A stretch of 64,000 nucleotides of DNA from DASZIT01 sp963770635 (GCA_963770635.1 CAVYQI010000002.1:210515-274514), one strand, 5' to 3'. Positions 1 through 9,129 are shown, counted from the first letter of the stretch. A program made the numbers and translations. The notes: a model not told the origin generated them from the letters alone.

Positions 1-1
1 C

Positions 2-637
2 GAGGAGATCGCCCGGGGCATGGGCCGCCTGGGGCTCGAGTGGTCCTGCAATGCCAAGGCCAACGTCCCCTACGACACCCTCAGGGTGATGCGGGAGAAC
101 GGGCTCCGCCTGCTGCTGGTGGGATTCGAGTCGGGCAACCAGGAGATCCTCACCAACATCAAGAAGGGCGTGAAAGTGGAGCGGGCCCGGCAATTCGCCA
201 AGGACTGCCGGGATCTTGGGATCACCATCCACGGGACCTTCATCATGGGCCTACCCGGCGAGACCACCGAGACCATCAAGGAGACCATCCGCTTTGCCAA
301 AGAGATCAACCCTCACACCCTCCAGGTCTCTATCGCCGCCCCCTACCCGGGCACGGCGCTGTATCGCCAGGCACAAGAGGAGGGGTGGTTACCCGCGGAT
401 GACGCCAGCCTGGTCGATGAGCACGGCGTCCAGTCGGCGGTGCTGTCGTATCCCAACCTCAACCGGACGGAGATGTTCGACTCGGTCGACACCTTCTACC
501 GCAAGTTCTACTTCCGGGCCAGCAAGATCGCAGAGATATCCGCCGAGATGGTCCGCGACAGCGACGTGATGAAGCGGCGACTGCGGGAGGGCGTCGAGTT
601 CGTGAGCTTCCTCCGCAAGCGCAAGCAGTCGGCCTGA
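2..637 (+). CDS. hpnJ: Hopanoid radical SAM protein HpnJ (3' part)
   Basis: The reading frame is open from the window edge, so the N-terminus with the radical SAM CxxxCxxC cluster lies outside. What remains (about 211 residues) resembles the C-terminal half of HpnJ: WSCNAKANV, LLLVGFESGNQEIL, IHGTFIMGLPGET and the tail MKRRLREGVEFVSFL are close to what I remember of the family. HpnJ acts late in hopanoid side-chain synthesis, in formation of the bacteriohopanetetrol cyclitol ether head group at the membrane. Other hpn genes would be expected upstream of the window. Another B12-binding/radical SAM protein is the alternative, but the match along the whole fragment favours HpnJ. Confidence 0.85.
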   Translation, partial: EEIARGMGRLGLEWSCNAKANVPYDTLRVMRENGLRLLLVGFESGNQEILTNIKKGVKVERARQFAKDCRDLGITIHGTFIMGLPGETTETIKETIRFAKEINPHTLQVSIAAPYPGTALYRQAQEEGWLPADDASLVDEHGVQSAVLSYPNLNRTEMFDSVDTFYRKFYFRASKIAEISAEMVRDSDVMKRRLREGVEFVSFLRKRKQSA

Positions 638-643
638 GCTCCT

Positions 644-658
644 GTCCCCCTTGGGGAC
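644..658. terminator. Hairpin after hpnJ
   Basis: GTCCCC-CTT-GGGGAC is a perfect 6-bp stem with a 3-nt loop, 7 bases after the hpnJ stop and in the gap between convergent genes. There is no U-tract, so if it terminates it is of the U-less type often proposed in actinobacteria. Confidence 0.45.
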
Positions 659-672
659 GGGTGGTTTCGAAA

Positions 673-686
673 GGTGGGGTCCCACC
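673..686. terminator. Second hairpin in the convergent gap
   Basis: GGTGGG-GT-CCCACC is a perfect 6-bp inverted repeat between hpnJ and the methyltransferase on the other strand. With the hairpin at 644-658 it could act as a two-sided terminator. The 2-nt centre means the outer pairs carry the stem. Confidence 0.4.
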
Positions 687-714
687 CCCCGCAGGCGTTG
701 GGGACACTCTTTGG

Positions 715-1359
715 TCAGCTCGTCCGGGTGGCAAGGAATCTGAAGGTCAGACCCCCCATCGATCGTCGAACCACTATGTCGGTCAGCGGAAGGCGGGCCA
801 GCTCTTGCTCGAACGCGTCGGGATCGACGAGACGTTTGGCGCCAGTCCCGTGGCTGGGCGATGCGGGGTCGGTCTCGTGTTCCCGATGTTCGGGATGGTG
901 CCGGCCGGGGTGGGGCAGCTTCCAATCTGCGACATGAAGGAGGTCGAAGCCGACCAGCATCCCTCCCGGCTTCAGTACCCGAGTCGCTTCGGAGAGAGCC
1001 TTCTCCCATCGGACGACGTGGTGCAGCATCGCGGAGGACAAGACGAGGGAGAACCGACCCTCGTCGTACGGCAGGTCGGTGGCGTCCGCCTGTTCTACCG
1101 TGGTTTGCCCGGACCACGAACTGAGAGAGCGGGTGGCGGTCACCACCATCTCCGGGTCGTAGTCGGTGGCAACAACAGTCAGACCCGGGAACCTTCCCAG
1201 CAGCCCAGCCGCCATCGCGCCGCTGCCGGCCCCGATCTCCAAGACCTCGCCGGTGGGGCGTACCCCTTGGAGGGCCCACGGAAGCACCACCCGACGGGCG
1301 AGCAGGCGATAGGGACCGTTGGTACAAAACGTGCTGGCCGAAGCCGACATCTCGGGCAC
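715..1359 (-). CDS. Class I SAM-dependent methyltransferase
   Basis: A 214-residue protein with the type-11 methyltransferase core: SAM-binding motif I VLEIGAGSGAMAAGL near residue 40, the acidic motif II region VVATDYDPEM, the QADATDLPYDEGRFSLVLSS segment and the ML-H-V turn before motif III (VLKPGGMLVGFDL). The substrate cannot be told from sequence. The first in-frame start is a GTG at 1357-1359; an ATG lies three codons in. It stands alone, convergent with hpnJ and divergent from the carboxyltransferase gene. It may modify a lipid or small molecule, but nothing here proves that. Confidence 0.8.
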   Translation of the reverse strand: MPEMSASASTFCTNGPYRLLARRVVLPWALQGVRPTGEVLEIGAGSGAMAAGLLGRFPGLTVVATDYDPEMVVTATRSLSSWSGQTTVEQADATDLPYDEGRFSLVLSSAMLHHVVRWEKALSEATRVLKPGGMLVGFDLLHVADWKLPHPGRHHPEHREHETDPASPSHGTGAKRLVDPDAFEQELARLPLTDIVVRRSMGGLTFRFLATRTS

Positions 1360-1477
1360 GGCACCAGCTTGCCGTTTCCGTGCCCGAAGAGCGAGTGTCG
1401 AACTCCGGAGCGAGGCGGCCGACAGCCGGTAGCGTTCCGGACGTGATCCGACACCGGGGATTCCAGGCGAGGCGGCA

Positions 1478-3331
1478 ATGAGCCCGGATCCGGGGCCCGA
1501 GGCGGCGAGTCAGGTGCCGGTGGCCAGCCCCTTGCAAGGCACGGTGGTAAAGGTCGGGGTCACCACCGGCCAGGAGGTTGCCGCCGGCGGGATGCTGCTC
1601 GTCATCGAGTCGATGAAGATGGAACACGTGGTCTCCGCCGCTCGGGGCGGCACCATCGCCGCGGTGTCGGTCGGCGTTGGCGATCTGGTCACCGAAGGGG
1701 AGACGGTGGTGGTCATCGATCCGGGTGGCGTCGAGCCCGAGTTTTCGGAGGTGGGGGAGGCGCCCGATCCCGACACCTTCCGGGCCGATCTGGCCGAGAC
1801 CCTGGCCCGACAGGCGTTGACCCTCGACCCGGCCCGGCCGGAGATGGTCGACCGTCGCCATCGCGAACGCCGGCGCACAGCTCGGGAGAACATCGACGAC
1901 CTTTGCGACCCGGGGAGTTTCACCGAATACGGATCCCTGGCCATCGCCGCCCAGCGGAACCGACGCGAACTGGAAGAGCTGATCGCCCGCACGCCGGCCG
2001 ATGGCCTGGTGGCGGGCATCGGTCGGATCAACGGTGACCAGTTCGGGGACGAGGCCAGCTGTGCGGTTCTGTCCTACGACTACACCGTCCTGGCCGGGAC
2101 CCAGGGCCAGCAGAACCACCGCAAGAAGGACAGGATGTTCGATCTGATCGAACGGCTGCGGCTTCCGGTCGTCCTGTTCGCCGAGGGCGGAGGTGGACGC
2201 CCCGGCGACACCGACAACTCGGTGATCACCGGGCTGGACTGCATGGCGTTTGCCCTCTTTGGAGGATTGAGCGGGCTGGTTCCGCTGGTGGGGATCGCCT
2301 CGGGCCGGTGCTTTGCCGGAAACGCCGCCCTCCTCGGTTGTTGCGATGTGGTCATCGCCACCCGGGAATCGTCGATCGGCATGGGTGGGCCAGCCATGAT
2401 CGAAGGCGGGGGCCTCGGGGTCGTCACCCCCGATGAGATCGGCCCGATCGATGTGCAGTCGGCCAACGGGGTGGTGGACCTGGTGGCCGACGATGACGCC
2501 CACGCCGTCCGGCTGGCCAAGCTGTACCTCTCCTACTTCCAGGGCACGCTACCCGGGTGGAGCTGTGCCGACCAACGGTTACTGCGTTCGGCTATTCCGG
2601 AGAACCGTCTGCGGGTCTACCCCATCGGCGACGTCATCGAGACCATGGCCGACACCGGCTCGGTGTTGGAGCTGCGTTCGGGATTCGGGGCGGGGATGGT
2701 GACCGCGTTGATCCGGGTGGAGGGCCGACCGATGGGGGTGGTCGCCAACAATCCGGTCCATCTCGGTGGCGCCATCGACAGCGACGGGGCCGACAAGGCG
2801 GCCCGTTTCCTGCAACTCTGCGACGGGCACGACCTCCCGGTGCTGTTCCTCTGCGATACCCCCGGGTTCATGGTGGGCCCGGAGGCGGAGAAGACCGGGC
2901 AGGTGCGTCACTTCAGCCGGATGTTCGTGACCGGGGCCAGCCTCACCGTTCCGTTCTTCACCGTCATCCTGCGAAAGGGTTATGGCCTCGGCGCCCAGGC
3001 GATGGCCGGTGGGAGTTTCCGTTCTCCCCTGTTCACGGTGGCGTGGCCCACCGGCGAACTCGGCGGGATGGGTCTGGAGGGGGCGGTGCAGCTGGGATTC
3101 CGCCGCGAACTCGAGGCGGTGGAGGACGAGACCGAACGGGCGGAGCTGTTCGATCGCATGGTGGCTCGGGCCTACGAGCACGGCAAGGCTCTCAACGTGG
3201 CGTCGGCGTTCGAGATCGACGACGTCATCGACCCGGTCGACACTCGGCGCCGGATCGTGGAGACCCTCCGGGCGGTGCCGCCGACCCCGCCGCGGACCGG
3301 CAAGAAGCGGGCGAGTATCGACACCTGGTGA
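1478..3331 (+). CDS. Biotin carboxyl-carrier/carboxyltransferase fusion (acyl-CoA carboxylase subunit)
   Basis: A 617-residue protein with a biotinyl/lipoyl attachment domain at residues 15-82, biotin lysine K47 in the ESMKMEH motif, followed by a full carboxyltransferase (AccD/PccB-like) domain from about residue 95. Crotonase-fold glycine-rich segments (GGGGRPGDTD, GRCFAGNAALLGCCDV, GFMVGPEAEKTG, GYGLGAQAMAGG) are present. Such subunits move carboxyl from biotin to acyl-CoA. The usual carrier is on the biotin carboxylase subunit, so the fused arrangement is notable. No biotin carboxylase gene lies in this window, so the partner must be elsewhere. ATG at 1478 follows a purine-rich AGGCGAGG. 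The acyl-CoA substrate is unknown. Confidence 0.85.
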   Translation: MSPDPGPEAASQVPVASPLQGTVVKVGVTTGQEVAAGGMLLVIESMKMEHVVSAARGGTIAAVSVGVGDLVTEGETVVVIDPGGVEPEFSEVGEAPDPDTFRADLAETLARQALTLDPARPEMVDRRHRERRRTARENIDDLCDPGSFTEYGSLAIAAQRNRRELEELIARTPADGLVAGIGRINGDQFGDEASCAVLSYDYTVLAGTQGQQNHRKKDRMFDLIERLRLPVVLFAEGGGGRPGDTDNSVITGLDCMAFALFGGLSGLVPLVGIASGRCFAGNAALLGCCDVVIATRESSIGMGGPAMIEGGGLGVVTPDEIGPIDVQSANGVVDLVADDDAHAVRLAKLYLSYFQGTLPGWSCADQRLLRSAIPENRLRVYPIGDVIETMADTGSVLELRSGFGAGMVTALIRVEGRPMGVVANNPVHLGGAIDSDGADKAARFLQLCDGHDLPVLFLCDTPGFMVGPEAEKTGQVRHFSRMFVTGASLTVPFFTVILRKGYGLGAQAMAGGSFRSPLFTVAWPTGELGGMGLEGAVQLGFRRELEAVEDETERAELFDRMVARAYEHGKALNVASAFEIDDVIDPVDTRRRIVETLRAVPPTPPRTGKKRASIDTW

Positions 3332-3386
3332 GGATTGTCTCGCGGCGCGGTCGACATTGGGGTCAACCGGGATAGGTTGCCAAGGC

Positions 3387-6281
3387 ATGCCCGTTCGCCC
3401 GACCGATGCCCAGGATGGGTATGTCGAGCCGGGTGACGGGATCGATGTCGGGCCGTTGGCGGGCCGGGAGATCACCTTCCAACCCGCCGATCCTCCCCGC
3501 TCCGGGCGATTTGTGATCTTCGACCCGCACCGGGGGAGGACCTCGGAGCCGGATGACGACTCCACCATGACGGAAGTGGTGGCGCCGGCCGGCAAGGGCG
3601 TCCGCCGCCGGCGGGTCCCGGCCCGCTACCTGTCGCTGGCCGAACTCCTCCCGTGGTTGACCGAGCTGGAGAGCAGCCATCCGCTGACGCCGCTGCGTGC
3701 AAGCGCGCAGGTATGGGCTGGGGTGATGACCGCCGGACTCGGGGTGGTGGCCCGTGGCCATCTCTTCCCGATCGTCACCGCCGCCGGATACGACGGATGG
3801 AAGGTCGGACCCCTGGGTCCGGCCGATCGCGATCTGGTCGAGGAGCTGGCTGATGCGTTTCCAACCTGGGCCCACGCCCTCCCCATCGAGGGTTCGTCAC
3901 CGGTTCGGCTCCACTCGCCGTCGTGGTTGATCGGGGCCGCATGGGACGCGCTGGCCGATTCGCTGGTCCGGACCCCGGCAGCGGAACTGGTGGCCGGTTC
4001 ACCCCTGTTCTCGGCCTTCGCCCCCCAGTTGGTCGGTGAGCTACGGCACTGGCTGGCCCGGGCCGAGCCCGGCATCGCGACGGCCCCGGCTGTCGGCCTC
4101 CGGATGGAGTTCATCGAGGGGCCCGATGGTTGGGGAGAAGGCGGTGCCCGCCCGGCGGCCCGGGGCGTGATCCAGCTGACCAGCCGCGACGACCCCAATC
4201 GGGTGGTGGATCAGACCGATGTCGCCGACCTTCCTCTCGATCAGATGGCCTGTTTCGGCGAAGAGATCATCGAGGGGTTGCGCATCGCGCTCCACCGCGG
4301 GGCCCGGGCGTGGCCGCCACTGCTGCCTCTCACCCGGGACGGATCACCCGGCTCCCTGCTCCTGGACGACACTTCGGTCGAAGACCTGGCCGGCGATGGA
4401 GGCGTCGCGCTCGGCGAGGCAGGCATCGAGGTTGTGTGGCCGTCACAACTCTCCCCGACCGGACTGACGTTGGAGGCGGCGATCTCGTCGCCGACGACCG
4501 CAACCGGCGCTGCGGTCACTGGTGGGCTGACCCTCGACGGCGTGCTCGAATTCCGGTGGCGGGTGGCGATGGACGGCGTTGTCCTGTCCGAAGAGGAGCT
4601 GGACCGGCTGGCCACCGCCAGAGGCGGGATCGTCCGGCTTCGCGGCCGGTGGATGATTGCTGACCCGTCCCTGGTGGAGAAGGCCACTTCGGGTCGGGTG
4701 GAACGGATGGGAAGCGGTGAAGCCATCGGGTCGCTGCTGGCTGGTCAGGCGGAGATGGGCGGCGAGCGGGTACCGGTGATCGCCACCGGGGCCATTGCCG
4801 ATTTGGTCGAGCGGCTGGCCAAGCTGGCCGAGGACGAATCGATCGGCAACCTGGCTCCGCCGCCCGACCTGGTCGGCGAACTTCGCCCGTACCAACTTCG
4901 GGGGGTGGCCTGGCTCGACCAGATGTGCCACCTCGGGTTGGGCGGATGCCTGGCCGATGACATGGGACTGGGGAAGACCATTCAAGTCATCGCTCTACAC
5001 CTCCATCGCCGGGGCCGCGGCCGCGGAACCATGTTGGTCGTCTGTCCCACCTCGCTGCTGGGGAATTGGGAACGGGAGCTGCATCGTTTCGCGCCCGGGG
5101 TGCCGGTCCGCCGCTATCACGGTGGCGACCGCCATCTCGAGGACCTGGCCGGCGATGAGGTGGTGCTGGCCACCTACGGGGTGGTCCGCCGGGACCACCC
5201 GGTGCTGTCGGCGGCTGGCTTCTCCCTGGTGGTGGCCGACGAGGCCCAACATGCCAAGAACCCGTTCTCGGAGACAGCCCGGTCGCTCCGGTCCATTCCG
5301 TCATCCGCCCGGGTGGCCCTGACCGGCACCCCGGTGGAGAACCGGCTGACCGAGTTGTGGTCGATTCTCGACTGGACCACGCCCGGACTACTGGGGCCGC
5401 TCCGACGGTTCCGGCGGTCGGTGGCGGTTCCGGTCGAGCGCTACCACGACGCCGAGGTCACCGACCGGCTCACCCGGGTCATCCGCCCGTTCCTGCTTCG
5501 GCGGCGGAAGACCGACCCAGCCATCTCTCCCGAACTGCCGCCCCGGACGGTTTCCGATCTCCCGGTCCCGCTGACTCCGGAGCAGGCCTCCCTGTACGCC
5601 GGCGAGGTGACCGAGGCGTTGGCGGTCATCGCCGAGCGTACCGGGATCTCGAGACGCGGCATGGTGCTCCGGCTGCTGACGGTGTTGAAGCAGATCTGCA
5701 ACCATCCGGCCCAGTACCTGCATGAGCCGGCTCCGGTGATGGGCCGATCCGGCAAGCTGGCGGCGCTGGAGGAACTGCTGGAGGTCATCTTGGCCGAAGG
5801 GGAATCGGTACTGGTGTTCAGCCAGTTTGTCGAGATGCTCACCTTGATCGAGTCCCGCTTGAAGGAACTCGGAGTCGGAACCCTGTTCCTGCATGGCGGA
5901 GTGGCAAGCCATCGCCGCGAGGAGATGGTGGAGGCGTTCCAGACCGGAGGGGCACCGGTGTTCCTGCTCTCGTTGAAAGCCGGCGGGGTCGGGCTCAATC
6001 TGACTCAGGCCACCCATGTGATCCACTTCGACCGATGGTGGAACCCGGCAGTAGAGGACCAGGCCACCGACCGAGCCCACCGGATCGGCCAGCATCGACC
6101 GGTGCAGGTGCACCGTCTGGTCACCGAAGGCACGTTGGAGGATCGGATCGCGGTCATGCTCGAGCGGAAGCGCAATCTGGCCGAGGTGGTGGTCGGTGAA
6201 GGGGAGGCGTGGCTGACCGAGTTGTCCGATGATCAGTTGGCTGATCTGGTCACCCTGAGTTCGTCAGGCGATGACCGGTGA
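3387..6281 (+). CDS. SNF2-family DEAD/DEAH ATPase (helicase-like)
   Basis: A 964-residue protein starting at ATG 3387; the frame runs further upstream but overlaps the carboxyltransferase gene. The first ~500 residues are a bacterial SNF2-associated region without clear motifs. The ATPase core follows: motif I DDMGLGKT near residue 523, Ia VCPTSLLGNW, motif II DEAQ near 617, motif III ALTGTPVEN, helicase C-terminal motifs VFSQFVEML, LSLKAGGVGLNLTQA, and DRAHRIGQ near 897. These double-strand DNA translocases remodel protein-DNA complexes. The downstream gene overlaps the stop (GTGA), indicating coupling, and its usual partner is a SWIM zinc-finger protein. Confidence 0.93.
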   Translation: MPVRPTDAQDGYVEPGDGIDVGPLAGREITFQPADPPRSGRFVIFDPHRGRTSEPDDDSTMTEVVAPAGKGVRRRRVPARYLSLAELLPWLTELESSHPLTPLRASAQVWAGVMTAGLGVVARGHLFPIVTAAGYDGWKVGPLGPADRDLVEELADAFPTWAHALPIEGSSPVRLHSPSWLIGAAWDALADSLVRTPAAELVAGSPLFSAFAPQLVGELRHWLARAEPGIATAPAVGLRMEFIEGPDGWGEGGARPAARGVIQLTSRDDPNRVVDQTDVADLPLDQMACFGEEIIEGLRIALHRGARAWPPLLPLTRDGSPGSLLLDDTSVEDLAGDGGVALGEAGIEVVWPSQLSPTGLTLEAAISSPTTATGAAVTGGLTLDGVLEFRWRVAMDGVVLSEEELDRLATARGGIVRLRGRWMIADPSLVEKATSGRVERMGSGEAIGSLLAGQAEMGGERVPVIATGAIADLVERLAKLAEDESIGNLAPPPDLVGELRPYQLRGVAWLDQMCHLGLGGCLADDMGLGKTIQVIALHLHRRGRGRGTMLVVCPTSLLGNWERELHRFAPGVPVRRYHGGDRHLEDLAGDEVVLATYGVVRRDHPVLSAAGFSLVVADEAQHAKNPFSETARSLRSIPSSARVALTGTPVENRLTELWSILDWTTPGLLGPLRRFRRSVAVPVERYHDAEVTDRLTRVIRPFLLRRRKTDPAISPELPPRTVSDLPVPLTPEQASLYAGEVTEALAVIAERTGISRRGMVLRLLTVLKQICNHPAQYLHEPAPVMGRSGKLAALEELLEVILAEGESVLVFSQFVEMLTLIESRLKELGVGTLFLHGGVASHRREEMVEAFQTGGAPVFLLSLKAGGVGLNLTQATHVIHFDRWWNPAVEDQATDRAHRIGQHRPVQVHRLVTEGTLEDRIAVMLERKRNLAEVVVGEGEAWLTELSDDQLADLVTLSSSGDDR

Positions 6282-6943
6282 GCCGGGGCCGACCGCCACG
6301 CCCATCCCCGCCGGCCGGGTTGACGGGCCCGATTGAGGTCGACGAAGGGGTCGCGGCCAGCGAGGCCTGGTCACGAACGCCGGGGCCGGTTCCGGCCATG
6401 CCGCCTCCGCCCCGGCTGCCGGGTCGCCCCGACATCGGAGTCAGTGATCTGCCCGGCGGGCAGGGGCTCCCGTCGGACTCGTTGCGGGTGCTGGCCCGTG
6501 ACGCGGCCACTCGGGCCTGGGCTCTCGCCTCGGGCGAGGTGGAGACCGGCCTGGCGCTGTCGGTCGAGCAGGACCTTGCCCGCTGGGCCGCCGCCCTCTT
6601 CGAGTCAGACCTTGCCCAAGGAGAACTGGGCCCATCTCTGGGCGAACTGGCCAGGAGCACCGGCACCACGCCGCGAGAGCTCGAGCGCCGGGCGTTGGCC
6701 TGGCGTGACGGTGGGATCGGGGGCTTCGCCGCCCTGGTCGATTCCTGGGATCCGCCGCCGGGGGACCTCGAACCGGGTCGCCAGCGGCTGGGGCCGTCCA
6801 CCATCACCCGGCGCAACCGGCTCACCCGGGGCGACGAGCAGTTGCGGTTGGGACGGGACGGCTACTGGTACCCGTACCGGAAGACCGCCAACGGTTGGGA
6901 CCCGGACGGTCCGCCGTTTGAGGAGAGTGAACTGGCCCGCTGA
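6278..6943 (+). CDS. Partner of SNF2 ATPase; C-terminal part of a SWIM-family protein without the zinc finger
   Basis: A 221-residue protein starting with GTG overlapping the SNF2 stop codon. SNF2 genes of this type in actinobacteria are normally paired with a SWIM zinc-finger protein. The C-terminal half here (LRVLARDAATRAWALASG; QLRLGRDGYWYPYRKTANGWDPDGPP) resembles the tail of such proteins, but the CxC-xn-CxH SWIM finger and its N-terminal domain are missing; the first 60 residues are a Pro-rich leader. I see no SWIM finger in other frames of this stretch. It could be a lineage-specific shortened partner or a remnant. Identity of the tail is from memory of the family, so moderate confidence. 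Confidence 0.6.
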   Translation: MSRGRPPRPSPPAGLTGPIEVDEGVAASEAWSRTPGPVPAMPPPPRLPGRPDIGVSDLPGGQGLPSDSLRVLARDAATRAWALASGEVETGLALSVEQDLARWAAALFESDLAQGELGPSLGELARSTGTTPRELERRALAWRDGGIGGFAALVDSWDPPPGDLEPGRQRLGPSTITRRNRLTRGDEQLRLGRDGYWYPYRKTANGWDPDGPPFEESELAR

Positions 6944-6990
6944 CGCCATTGGACACCGACCCGGATCGCCGGGCCGGAGAAATCAGAAGG

Positions 6991-8217
6991 TCAGGGCTGC
7001 TGTTGCCACACTCGCACGTACTGGACCTCGGTGGTCGCCGGCAACGGGGTAGTGGAGGGATTGAAGTTGTTGGTACCGATGCCCAACGCCTGGGTCAGGT
7101 TGATGTAGAAGGGTTGGTCGAACGGCTCGGGACTCACTTCCGGTAAGGAGGGGATCCAGTGATCGACCAGACACGTCTGGCCGTTGTAGATCATGGTCAT
7201 GGTGGTCGGAGTCCACTCCAACACGTAGTCGTTGAACTGGGTGGGGTCGATGGTGCACTGGTTGTTAGTGGTGACGTTGGTGTTAGTGGCAGCAATCACA
7301 GTGGCCGGGTCGTAGTTGTAGTGGAGAGTGGGAATCGCCAGGGTGGGGAACTGGGAAAACATCTCGGCGATGTCGATCTCTCCGGTCGCCGTCCCCGCCC
7401 CGTACTTCGTCGGGTTCTGGGGAGTGAGCCAGAGGGATGACTGGAGCCCGGCGACCGTCGCCGCCGGGATCTTCGCCTTGATTTCGAATCGTCCGTAGGC
7501 CTGAGAGAACAGGCCGAAGGTGCTGATGGTCCCGCTGGTGTACTGGGTGGTGAAGTTGCCGTCGGGATCCGAACAGGTGAACGGGGAGGCTTCTTTACGG
7601 GCCGTCAGACTGAGATAGCCGTTCCCCACCGAGATGTTGTTCGGGCTGTTGACGAAACACGCGGTCAGCCCGGAGACGTAGCCGCTCGTCGCGGTGGTGA
7701 TCGGAACCCACGTACTGGTATCGAGCGTTGTGCCGGTGAATTCGCTGTCGAGGGTGCACGTCCAGGTGGAACCGTCAGCTACCAGGGTTTGCTGACCACC
7801 GCACGATGGTCCTCCGCCCGGGATGGTCGTGGTGGTGGTAGTGGTGGTGGTCGTAGTCGTGGTCGTCGTGGTGGTGGTGGTAGGCGCGGTGGTGGTCGTG
7901 GTGGTGGTAGGCGTCGGGATGAGAGATTGGAGCCAGCCTTCGAGTGCACGGAACAATCCGCCGAGGCCCAACGGGTAATGGTTGCTGGACAAGGTGGCAA
8001 CTGCCGGGCTCACCGGAGCGGACTGAATCGGCGCCAGAATGCCCGCCACCAGCGCGGCCATGGCCCCGACGAAGATCAGCCATCCCGTCCACGTCTTCAG
8101 CCTCCGATGAACAGACGATGCCCGCTGCATCCGATGAGCAGGGGATGCCCGCTGCATCCGATGAGCAGGGGACGCAGGCTGTATCCGGTGTGCAGGTTGT
8201 CTCCGCCGCGCTGCCAT
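6991..8217 (-). CDS. Membrane-anchored glycoside hydrolase family 16 protein
   Basis: A 408-residue protein. Residues 8-38 hold 9-residue repeats (PAHRMQRAS type), residues ~45-62 a single membrane segment, ~102-131 an almost pure Thr linker, and ~138-408 a GH16 beta-jelly-roll. The GH16 active site is present as EIDIAE (nucleophile and acid/base Glu about residues 280 and 285, flanking Asp 282). This family cleaves or transfers beta-1,3/1,4-glucans, galactans and related polymers outside the cell. The domain order fits a surface enzyme held by an uncleaved N-terminal anchor on a Thr-rich stalk. ATG at 8217 follows GGGAG. The stretch upstream (8218-8385) is relatively AT-rich and likely holds its promoter. 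Confidence 0.88.
   Translation of the reverse strand: MAARRRQPAHRIQPASPAHRMQRASPAHRMQRASSVHRRLKTWTGWLIFVGAMAALVAGILAPIQSAPVSPAVATLSSNHYPLGLGGLFRALEGWLQSLIPTPTTTTTTTAPTTTTTTTTTTTTTTTTTTTIPGGGPSCGGQQTLVADGSTWTCTLDSEFTGTTLDTSTWVPITTATSGYVSGLTACFVNSPNNISVGNGYLSLTARKEASPFTCSDPDGNFTTQYTSGTISTFGLFSQAYGRFEIKAKIPAATVAGLQSSLWLTPQNPTKYGAGTATGEIDIAEMFSQFPTLAIPTLHYNYDPATVIAATNTNVTTNNQCTIDPTQFNDYVLEWTPTTMTMIYNGQTCLVDHWIPSLPEVSPEPFDQPFYINLTQALGIGTNNFNPSTTPLPATTEVQYVRVWQQQP
7824..7912. repeat. (GGT/ACC)-rich simple repeat encoding the Thr linker
   Basis: An imperfect trinucleotide tract that reads as Thr codons (ACC/ACT/ACG) on the minus strand and forms the stalk of the GH16 protein. Such tracts vary in length by slippage, so the linker length here may differ between strains or be misassembled. 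Confidence 0.7.
8117..8197. repeat. 27-bp tandem repeat, three copies
   Basis: Copies at 8117-8143 and 8144-8170 are identical; the third (8171-8197) is diverged. They encode the 9-residue PAHRMQRAS-type repeats at the cytoplasmic N-terminus of the GH16 protein. Identical neighbours indicate recent duplication. Confidence 0.8.
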
Positions 8218-8385
8218 TTGTACCGCTCCCTATCCGGTGCAATCTTCCTGATCCGAGACCGCGTCGAGGGAGCAGCATATAAAGGATTGACACAAAAAAC
8301 TCTGATACCCCCAAGAATGAGCCTCCGTGGGTGATGGCGCTGGCGACCGAAACCCCAGGTGGGAGTACCCGAGGTACGACCCGGA

Positions 8386-9129
8386 CTACGGGGCGCGGTT
8401 GGTGACGGAGAACCAGTCCCGGGCATTGAGGTACGCCGAGAAGGTGGTGGCGATGGCCTCGATGTCCGCGGATCGCTTGGGGCGCTGCACTTCGTAGAGG
8501 TGGGGGAACTCGAGCCAGCCGGTGAGGTTTCGCCAGAGTCGGACGGCGGCATCGCCCCGGGGAGGATCGATGAGCACCGGGCCGAAGATCGCTTGACCGT
8601 CGGGGAACACCAGGGTCGGGACCCCGAACGCCCCTTTGGCTACCACTGCGTCATGCTCGGCGTGCACCTCGTCGCCGGTGGTCGGGTCGTCGATGGCTGC
8701 CTGCACCAACGCCGGGTCGAGACCGAGTTCACCGAGCAGTTGCTCGGCGACGTCGGGTCGGTGGGGCTTCTTTCCCTCGACATGGAGGGCGTGCCCGGCG
8801 GCCTGGTACCACTGGTCGAGGAGATCCATGTCGGTCCGCCGGAGGAGGGCGCCGATCCGCATCATCGACCAGCCGTAGGACCACTCCCGTTCCCAAGGGT
8901 GCTTCTTCCCCTCCACCCGGTTGATCTCTTCGAGGCTGAAGAAGCGCCACCTGACCTTGACGCCGGCGGTGTCACGAACCTCTCGCATCCACAGCGACGT
9001 CTGATAGGCGTAGGGGCACATGATGTCGAAGTGGAAGTCGACCTGGTCCGGGGGCACCGGGCCGGCGGGATCGGAGGTGGGGGAGTCGGGGATGTGGCCA
9101 GAGTAGCCAACCCGGCCGCCGCCCATCAT
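8386..9129 (-). CDS. DsbA-family thioredoxin-fold oxidoreductase
   Basis: A 247-residue protein with a DsbA/2-hydroxychromene-2-carboxylate isomerase-like fold: strand VDFHFDIMCPYAYQTSLW (single-Cys CPYA at the active-site position), a helical insert (WYQAAGHALHVEGKKPHRPDVAEQLL) and the cis-Pro loop FGVPTLVF. A single Cys suggests glutathione- or mycothiol-dependent chemistry or isomerase activity rather than disulfide formation. Actinobacterial relatives are often called mycothiol-dependent nitroreductase or DsbA. Two adjacent ATGs (9129 and 9126) are possible; 9129 overlaps the LysR stop as ATGA, so the pair is probably translationally coupled. No signal peptide is seen, so it should be cytoplasmic. 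Confidence 0.82.
   Translation of the reverse strand: MMGGGRVGYSGHIPDSPTSDPAGPVPPDQVDFHFDIMCPYAYQTSLWMREVRDTAGVKVRWRFFSLEEINRVEGKKHPWEREWSYGWSMMRIGALLRRTDMDLLDQWYQAAGHALHVEGKKPHRPDVAEQLLGELGLDPALVQAAIDDPTTGDEVHAEHDAVVAKGAFGVPTLVFPDGQAIFGPVLIDPPRGDAAVRLWRNLTGWLEFPHLYEVQRPKRSADIEAIATTFSAYLNARDWFSVTNRAP

Noticed and set aside
389..2503. Long minus-strand open frame (704 codons)
   Set aside because: It lies opposite the carboxyltransferase and methyltransferase genes and has the low-complexity R/G/P/H content of an antisense frame in GC-rich DNA, with no recognisable domain.
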